NCBI GenBank assembly: GCA_016839745.1
Contig: JAEOTS010000077.1
Coordinates: 1 to 37,117, forward strand
Origin: Promethearchaeota archaeon
GTDB lineage: Archaea > Asgardarchaeota > Lokiarchaeia > Sigyniarchaeales > SOKP01
Direction of reading: 5' to 3'
DNA: 37,117 bases
Below are positions 31,772 to 37,117 of the stretch, one piece after another. Position numbers and translations under genes: made by a program. The notes beneath the pieces were generated by a model. That model was given only the letters and a program-made list of their open reading frames with translations, searched no databases and was not told the DNA's origin. Within the stretch, counting starts at the first letter, position 1; each line of letters starts with the position of its first letter.

Positions 31772-33028
31772 TTAGTATAAATTCCACTCACCGTTTATCA
31801 TTATCGGTTCACGAGAATCGTCTTTTAAAATGCCAAAGACATTCATATCCTCTGACCCTATCATAAAATCGATGTGAATCCCACTAATATTTCCTCCAAG
31901 GCTGCTAAACTCATCATCTGTTATTGAATCACCGTTAATCAGATTAGATCTGTGAGCATATCCCAAAGCTATATGACTAGATGCGTTTTCATCAAGAAGG
32001 ATATTATAAAATTGAACATTTGTTTCAGAAATTGGTGAACTGTGAGGAACTAATGCTATTTCTCCCAGTCTACTAGCACCCTCATCAGTGCTCAGTATTT
32101 TTTTGAGATGATTTAAGCCTTTTTCTGTATAAACCTCTTTAACTTCACCTTCAGAAAATATTAATTTAAAATTTTCTATTATTACACCTCTCAAGTACAG
32201 TGGTTTTGTAGAGGTGACAAAACCTTCCACTTTTTTAGTATGAGGGAGAGTATAAACTTCTTCAGTCGGTATGTTAGATATAAATTTAATCCCATTTCTA
32301 CTTTCTTCAGAACTAGTTGTCCACTTATGTTTCTCAGGTAAACCTACCTTCAGTTGAGTGATTGATGAACTAAAAATCAACTCTTTATACTGCTTTTGAT
32401 TAAGATATTCACATTTATGATTCAATTTATTTATGTGTTCATCCCATGCTTGGATTGGGTTTTCACTCTTAATGCGACATATATGAAATAGTGTATCCCA
32501 AAATTTTTCAAGCCTTTTCGTCTTAGGAATTTCTGGAAAAATTTTATCAGCCCAACCTGAAATTGGAGCACTTATTACAACATAATTAGAATAGCTCTTA
32601 GATATTTTCTCATAAACAGGTTTTAACGCATTTAACATAATATTTTGGTAAATGAAAATTAAATCCTGGTCTTCATTTACAAATAAGTCTACATCTTCAG
32701 CATAAATCAAAAGTAACGCATCTCCGTGCTCTACAATATTCTCTATTGCTTCAATTCTCCATTTTGCGTATTCTTCAAAAAATTCGGCTCTAGCTTGCCT
32801 ACATTTTAAAAGCTGAAGTTGATCATCTCTCCAAATGACATCAACTAATTTAGCTCCATTTCTATATGCCTCTTTAGCTAATAACTCTATAAATGAAGCA
32901 AGCTCAATTGATACTCCTATATTATACAAAGATGTAATTAATAATCGCTGACCTGGTTTAAGGTTTAAGCCACATTTAATTATAACTTTAGAATAGTTAT
33001 CCAAATATTGTTTGAATCTTATAGACAT
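31772..33028 (-). CDS. M29-family aminopeptidase
   Basis: About 418 residues, the AmpS/PepS/AmpT type of cobalt- or zinc-dependent aminopeptidase. Motifs in order: LKPGQRLLI near the N terminus, SNIPTEEVYTLPH, DEGASRLGEIALVPH, NILLDENASSHIALGYAH and GIHIDFMIGS, which carry the metal-binding Glu, His and Asp. It trims N-terminal residues from peptides in the cytoplasm, which could complement the nearby peptide-type transporter. An ATG at 33064 adds twelve residues (MVRHLILIEVWK) without family support; ATG 33028 (MSIRFKQY) is preferred. Confidence 0.93.
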   Translation of the reverse strand: MSIRFKQYLDNYSKVIIKCGLNLKPGQRLLITSLYNIGVSIELASFIELLAKEAYRNGAKLVDVIWRDDQLQLLKCRQARAEFFEEYAKWRIEAIENIVEHGDALLLIYAEDVDLFVNEDQDLIFIYQNIMLNALKPVYEKISKSYSNYVVISAPISGWADKIFPEIPKTKRLEKFWDTLFHICRIKSENPIQAWDEHINKLNHKCEYLNQKQYKELIFSSSITQLKVGLPEKHKWTTSSEESRNGIKFISNIPTEEVYTLPHTKKVEGFVTSTKPLYLRGVIIENFKLIFSEGEVKEVYTEKGLNHLKKILSTDEGASRLGEIALVPHSSPISETNVQFYNILLDENASSHIALGYAHRSNLINGDSITDDEFSSLGGNISGIHIDFMIGSEDMNVFGILKDDSREPIMINGEWNLY

Positions 33029-33231
33029 TTTCCATACTTCTATTAATATTAGGTGTCTGACCATATTAAATTTATTCTTGATTAATTCTATGTTTAATTA
33101 ATTTAAAGCCCTTACAGAGTAGATGTTTTTAACGGCTTCAATGGTGAAAATGGCCATAACTGGACGAATTGCAATATTTCTTTTGAATAAAAGTAAAAAA
33201 TTATTTAATTGCTAAATTATTTCATTTAATT

Positions 33232-34086
33232 ATGAGTAATGATGGATTTAATCAGTTTAAAGGAGACGTAAATACCGAAAGAATCAAATATATTGCCGAT
33301 CCTCAACTAAGAAATATTGTAAACGTTTCTATTGCCTTAGCACGACCTTTATTGGTAAAAGGTGAACCGGGTACTGGAAAAACGTTGTTATCTCATGCAA
33401 TTGCTGAATCTTTGGGAAAAAGACTTATTATATGGAATGTTAAAAGCACAACAGAAGCAATAGATGGGTGTTACATGTATGATACCGTCCAAAGATTAAA
33501 CGACAGCCGATTTGGGTGCGAGGATCGAAATGTTGATAATGTAAAAGATTACATTACTTTCGGACCTTTAGGCGAAGCTTTTGATTCTGATGAACAAGTC
33601 GTCCTTCTTATCGACGAGGTAGATAAAGCAGATATCGAATTCCCTAACGATCTTTTACAAGAATTAGATGTAATGGAGTTTTATGTTAAAGAAACAAAAG
33701 AGTTTGTAAAGGCTAAAACTCGACCAATCGTTATTATAACTTCCAACAACGAAAAAGAACTTCCTGACGCATTCTTGCGTAGATGTGTATTTCACTGGAT
33801 TGAATTTCCATCTAAGGAATTTATGGCAGACATATGTAATCTTCATTATCCTAATTTGAAGCAAAACTTATTGGATCAATGCCTTAAGCATTTCTACGCA
33901 CTAAGGGCTATAACGAAATTGAGAAAAATGCCCTCGACATCGGAACTTCTTGATTGGATCGGTGTCTTGTTAAAAAGTGGAATCAGTTTAGAGGAACTTA
34001 AACAAGGTATACCCTTTTTAGGTGTACTTCTTAAAAAAGAAAAAGACCTTGAGGTTGCTTTAGAAAAAATTAAATTTCCAACATAA
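33232..34086 (+). CDS. MoxR-type AAA+ ATPase
   Basis: 284 residues. Walker A GEPGTGKT (44-51), Walker B LLIDEVDK with Asp128-Glu129, sensor Asn in TSNNEKELPDA and an arginine-finger pair at 183-184 (FLRRC). It belongs to the MoxR/CoxD branch (AAA_5), which works with VWA-domain partners to mature or insert cofactors into enzymes. The CoxE-like VWA gene lies 740 bases downstream with a DsrE-like gene between. ATG at 33232, divergent from the aminopeptidase. Confidence 0.93.
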   Translation: MSNDGFNQFKGDVNTERIKYIADPQLRNIVNVSIALARPLLVKGEPGTGKTLLSHAIAESLGKRLIIWNVKSTTEAIDGCYMYDTVQRLNDSRFGCEDRNVDNVKDYITFGPLGEAFDSDEQVVLLIDEVDKADIEFPNDLLQELDVMEFYVKETKEFVKAKTRPIVIITSNNEKELPDAFLRRCVFHWIEFPSKEFMADICNLHYPNLKQNLLDQCLKHFYALRAITKLRKMPSTSELLDWIGVLLKSGISLEELKQGIPFLGVLLKKEKDLEVALEKIKFPT

Positions 34087-34244
34087 AATTATCCAAAATT
34101 TCTTCCTATTTGATAATTATTCTCATAAGTACCATTTTCTTTTTAAAATATAAAAGGGAATTTTATTAGGTTTAGATTTTCTCTAAGAATTGCATTACTT
34201 TATATTGAAAATTTTTTCTACCTTTAATAAAATTTAAAAAAGAG

Positions 34245-34619
34245 GTGAGAATCACGAACGATAAAGAAAAATTCATTCTGTATGTGCAAACTAGCGACGA
34301 TCCTGAGCGCCAGTATTCACCACACGTATTAGCACAGACAGCTAAAGCAATGGATGTTAAAGCACTTATTTACTATATGGGTCAAGGATTAAGAATACTA
34401 AAACCGGGTAAAGCAGAGGAGATTAAAGCGGGAAACTTCCCTACCCTTAAAGAAATGATTGATAAAACGCTTGCGGAAGGTATCGAAATTTTCGTTTGCG
34501 AAGCTTCAAAAAGAATGTTAGGTTGGGAAACAGCTGATTTAATTCCAGGATTGAAAATTGTAGGGGCAGCAACACTGAACGATTTAGTGTTAGAAGCCGA
34601 TGCTACAATGTGGTTTTAA
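34245..34619 (+). CDS. DsrE-family protein
   Basis: 124 residues, DsrE/DsrF-like fold: LYVQTSDDPERQYSPHVLAQTAKAM, GQGLRILKPGK, FPTLKEMIDKTLAEGIEIFVCEAS and a final LVLEADATMWF. Such proteins relay sulfur or act as accessory factors in sulfur and hydrogen metabolism. The one Cys at about 86 (FVCEAS) matches the conserved Cys of DsrE. Only a GTG at 34245 gives a normal start, and it is the GTG of an almost ideal ribosome site (GAGGTGAG), so the real start may be later. Confidence 0.85.
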   Translation: MRITNDKEKFILYVQTSDDPERQYSPHVLAQTAKAMDVKALIYYMGQGLRILKPGKAEEIKAGNFPTLKEMIDKTLAEGIEIFVCEASKRMLGWETADLIPGLKIVGAATLNDLVLEADATMWF

Positions 34620-34825
34620 TTTTTTCAAAGGATTTAGTGTAAAAAAGAAATAATGATAAACTACCGCAAAATAGACGGTTTTAAACGAACATTCAAGTCA
34701 ATTTTCGTTCGAAACCTGATAAGATATTCAGTTAGCAAAAAAACTTAAAGCTTCTCCAAAAAGCTAATATTGTTATATTAATTATTTTCTAGTATACAGA
34801 ATTGAAGTGAATAAAACTTAGCTAA

Positions 34826-36250
34826 ATGTTTGTTGAATACTTCTATTACCTTAAGGAAAGACTACCGGTCAGTATTACAGAATATATGGCCCTTATTGAA
34901 GCGTTAAATAAAGGGCTCATTCACAATATGGTCGAGTTTTACTACATTTCTCGTTCGATTCTCTGTAAAAACGAGCACCATTTTGATATTTACGATATTG
35001 CGTTCGCTAACTTCTTCAAAAATGCCATCATTAAATTTCCCGATGATATTAAACAAGAAATCTGGGATTGGTTAAACAAGGACATAACTATTCCCGAATT
35101 ACTCGAAGGAATGAAAATTCTACTTAGTGAATACCAACAATATTTAAATATCGAAGACCTTCAACAATTCCTAGAAGATTTGTTGCAGAAGCTCAGCAAA
35201 GATTTAGATGGAAATTTTTTAATTAACGCTCCGCAAGAAGTCAAGGACGAAATCTGGGAATGGCTAAAAAAAAATATGGACTTATCTCAAGTAGATGGCA
35301 ATTTTCAGGAAATGTTAAACCAATTTTTTGACCTTGAACAAATGCAAAAACAATTCGAAGACCTTATGCAAAGACAAGACGAAGAACACAATGGCGGGGA
35401 TCACTGGGTAGGAACTCAAGGAACATCTCCGTTTGGAAATTCAGGACAAAATCCAATGGGAATGCGGATAGGTGGATCGTCAGGGATGCGCATGGCAGTT
35501 CAAATCGCCCAGAAAAGAATATTTTCTGATTATAGAAAAGATGTCGTTTTAGACACTCGCCAAATTAAAGTTGCATTAAAACGCCTTAAAAAGTTAGAGG
35601 AAATCGGAAAACTTGACGAGCTCAATATGGATAAAACCATCGACAAGACGGCGAAAAACGGTGGCGATATCGAAATTATTTTCGAAAAACGCCGCAAAAA
35701 TAACGTAAAACTTGTCCTCTTAATGGATGTTGGAGGAAGTATGACCCCTTATGCGCATCTGGTTAATCTTCTCTTTTCAGCAGCTAATAATATGTCGCAC
35801 TGGAAGGATTTTAAATTTTATTACTTCCATAACTGTATCTATGATAAACTCTACTTTAATGCGCAACGCAATCCGGAGGAAGCTATAGATTTCGAAGATT
35901 TTATAAAAAAATACGATAATAAATACAAAATAGTTATCGTTGGTGACGCTGCTATGGCTTCATGGGAGTTAACAGAACGATACGGCTCGATTTATTATTA
36001 CCACAGAAATGAAATGCCCGGAATTTACTACATTAGAGAAACTGCTACCCATTTCAAAAACAATGTTATTTGGCTTAATCCCGAGCTAATAAGACTTGAA
36101 TGGGTGCCATGGACCCGAAAAATAATATCGAGCATCATCCCCATGTATAATTTGACCGTAGAAGGAATCGAGGAAGCCATGGACTACTTAAGGACTGGTG
36201 GTAAAAACCAATACACTACGATCCAAATGCTAAAAGGATTGAATTACTAG
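34826..36250 (+). CDS. CoxE-like VWA-domain protein
   Basis: 474 residues. An N-terminal helical part (FFYYLKERLPVSITEYMALIEAL-like opening, as in CoxE proteins), a Gln/Glu-rich middle, then a VWA domain from about 290. The metal-adhesion motif reads DVGGS (301-305) with Gly where the classical DxSxS has its first Ser; a second metal Asp is in VGDAAMASWE (374). With the MoxR ATPase it should form a chaperone pair like CoxD-CoxE. Two similar stretches (72-86 and 136-150; P-x-x-[IV]-K-x-E-I-W-x-W-L) look like an internal duplication. No strong ribosome site before ATG 34826. Confidence 0.9.
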   Translation: MFVEYFYYLKERLPVSITEYMALIEALNKGLIHNMVEFYYISRSILCKNEHHFDIYDIAFANFFKNAIIKFPDDIKQEIWDWLNKDITIPELLEGMKILLSEYQQYLNIEDLQQFLEDLLQKLSKDLDGNFLINAPQEVKDEIWEWLKKNMDLSQVDGNFQEMLNQFFDLEQMQKQFEDLMQRQDEEHNGGDHWVGTQGTSPFGNSGQNPMGMRIGGSSGMRMAVQIAQKRIFSDYRKDVVLDTRQIKVALKRLKKLEEIGKLDELNMDKTIDKTAKNGGDIEIIFEKRRKNNVKLVLLMDVGGSMTPYAHLVNLLFSAANNMSHWKDFKFYYFHNCIYDKLYFNAQRNPEEAIDFEDFIKKYDNKYKIVIVGDAAMASWELTERYGSIYYYHRNEMPGIYYIRETATHFKNNVIWLNPELIRLEWVPWTRKIISSIIPMYNLTVEGIEEAMDYLRTGGKNQYTTIQMLKGLNY

Positions 36251-36309
36251 TTTCTTGTAATCTAAAAGAAAAAAATAGGACTAACTCATAGTTAAGATTT
36301 TAGCCATTC

Positions 36310-36316
36310 TTTTTTT
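36310..36316 (+). terminator. Oligo-T after the VWA gene
   Basis: A run of seven or more T about 60 bases after the VWA stop codon; plausible archaeal transcription end. Confidence 0.4.
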
Positions 36317-36385
36317 GACTATCTAATAACTAAAATTTAAACCTGGATTTCAGCCCTTTTGAAATATAGCAAATTATCATGATAA

Positions 36386-36405
36386 GAAGGTTTAAAAAAA
36401 CCTTC
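36386..36405. terminator. Perfect 8-bp hairpin between convergent genes
   Basis: GAAGGTTT, loop AAAA, AAACCTTC. It is symmetric, so it could mark a transcript end in either direction. Confidence 0.4.
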
Positions 36406-36559
36406 AATAGTAAACTTTTAAAACTTCTATTTTAGTAATTTGAAAACTAACTTTTATTTAATTTGTAAAAATACACGATTCCGAAAACCCTTGCAGAGGG
36501 TTAGTTCTCTCCCAACTATGATTTTTTTGAGAGTGTCATTCTAATTCGGATAAAATTTT

Positions 36560-37117
36560 TTAAGGAGTTAAAGGTTTTTGCTCTTTAGTAATAAACTCAA
36601 CGGTATCAATAAACTCATCCCTGTATTTAAGCTCCGTGCTACAGATTCCTTTAATTTGTTCAACAAATTGGATGTCTCTATAATATTTGAGGTCAATTGC
36701 TCGAGCTGGACAGGACGACACGCAAACTCCGCAACCTTTACATTTTAACCCGTCTACTACAGCGATTGCGTCTGCGTTAACTTTTATAGCCTCGTAATTA
36801 CAAACTTTCTCGCATCTATGACACCCCGTACAGAGATTGTCGTCAATTTCAGCCACCATTAGTTCTTGAACAATAGAATCCTTGGAAAGTAATGTAGCTG
36901 CTTTACTTGCGGCAGCTGAAGCTGTTGAGACGGATGATGGAATATTCTTTGGGCCAGCAGCGCATCCACATATATAAACGCCCATATTTGTCGTTTCCTG
37001 AGGTTTTAAGCATCCATGAACTTCAGTTAAAAATCCGTAGCTATCCTTACTTAAACCTAATGTCTCAATTAGTTTTACTGAATTCTTAGAAGGTACCATA
37101 CCAGTTGATAGAACAAC
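36560..37117 (-). CDS. hdrA: HdrA-like protein, 3' part (runs off window)
   Basis: C-terminal portion only; the frame stays open to the window edge (VVLSTGMVPS precedes the first Met seen here, at 37099), so the true start lies outside. Signatures of heterodisulfide reductase subunit A: VVLSTGMVP, GVYICGCAAGPKNIPSSV with the FAD-domain ending, then two ferredoxin [4Fe-4S] motifs (CTGCHRCEKVCNYEAI and CKGCGVCVSSCPARAI). HdrA bifurcates electrons between ferredoxin, heterodisulfide and hydrogen or F420 in anaerobes. The partial gene is at least 186 residues. Confidence 0.92.
   Translation of the reverse strand, partial: VVLSTGMVPSKNSVKLIETLGLSKDSYGFLTEVHGCLKPQETTNMGVYICGCAAGPKNIPSSVSTASAAASKAATLLSKDSIVQELMVAEIDDNLCTGCHRCEKVCNYEAIKVNADAIAVVDGLKCKGCGVCVSSCPARAIDLKYYRDIQFVEQIKGICSTELKYRDEFIDTVEFITKEQKPLTP

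Larger units (their letters stand above)
36251..36559. other. Convergent gap with terminator signals
   Basis: 309 bases between two convergent genes. It holds a T-run at 36310-36316 after the VWA gene and a perfect hairpin GAAGGTTT/AAACCTTC (36386-36405). No reading frame or RNA gene is seen. Confidence 0.6.

Noticed and set aside
35720..35740. Broken MIDAS (DVGGS) meaning an inactive VWA domain
   Set aside because: DVGGSM is, to my knowledge, usual in CoxE-like VWA proteins, so it is probably a family trait, not a defect.
1..37117. CRISPR arrays, IS elements, rRNA or tRNA genes
   Set aside because: No regularly spaced direct repeats, transposase motifs or RNA gene signatures were seen by eye on either strand.

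Overview
The window is AT-rich and densely coded, and it looks like a contig of an Asgard archaeon, most likely Lokiarchaeota-like. The evidence is a Rab/Ras-type small GTPase, a longin-like protein carrying a C-terminal winged helix, an F420 hydrogenase beta-type protein fused to a TrmB-like domain, a HdrA-type ferredoxin tail, archaeal TATA boxes at the right distance from starts, and oligo-T stretches after genes. The lineage is inferred from gene content. No rRNA, tRNA, CRISPR array or transposase was seen.

Layout. Positions 1-6.6 kb hold mixed single genes: the longin-like/winged-helix protein, two coupled flavodoxin-fold reductases, an Old Yellow Enzyme, a small zinc-ribbon protein, the GTPase, a metallo-beta-lactamase-fold hydrolase, a DUF423 membrane protein and a DsbA/FrnE-like oxidoreductase. 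Positions 6.6-8.4 kb hold a possible 28-residue membrane peptide, a strong RNA hairpin and the FrhB-TrmB fusion. Positions 8.5-12.8 kb hold two membrane proteins, an MscL-like channel and a TIGR04076/metallo-hydrolase pair under an operator-like palindrome.

Positions 12.9-31.1 kb are the centrepiece. Fifteen genes run leftward with gaps of at most about 60 bases: dppB-dppC-dppD-dppF (peptide-type ABC transporter), a TetR regulator, a class III aminotransferase, a nitrilase-type amidohydrolase, a C45 Ntn hydrolase, a serine beta-lactamase-fold hydrolase, an SCP2 protein, a BKACE (beta-keto acid cleavage) enzyme, a hotdog thioesterase, a thiolase, a 3-hydroxyacyl-CoA dehydrogenase and a gamma-carbonic-anhydrase-like protein. 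The substrate-binding protein of the transporter is divergent. The two divergent units start from identical copies of one promoter block, arranged as a perfect 69-bp inverted repeat. I infer one regulon that imports an amide- or ester-linked amino compound, hydrolyses it, removes the amino group and funnels the carbon skeleton through beta-keto acid cleavage to acyl-CoA and acetyl-CoA. The substrate is unknown.

Positions 31.2-37.1 kb hold a small membrane protein, an M29 aminopeptidase, a MoxR-type AAA ATPase / DsrE / CoxE-like VWA cassette, and the 3' part of a HdrA-like gene that runs off the right edge.
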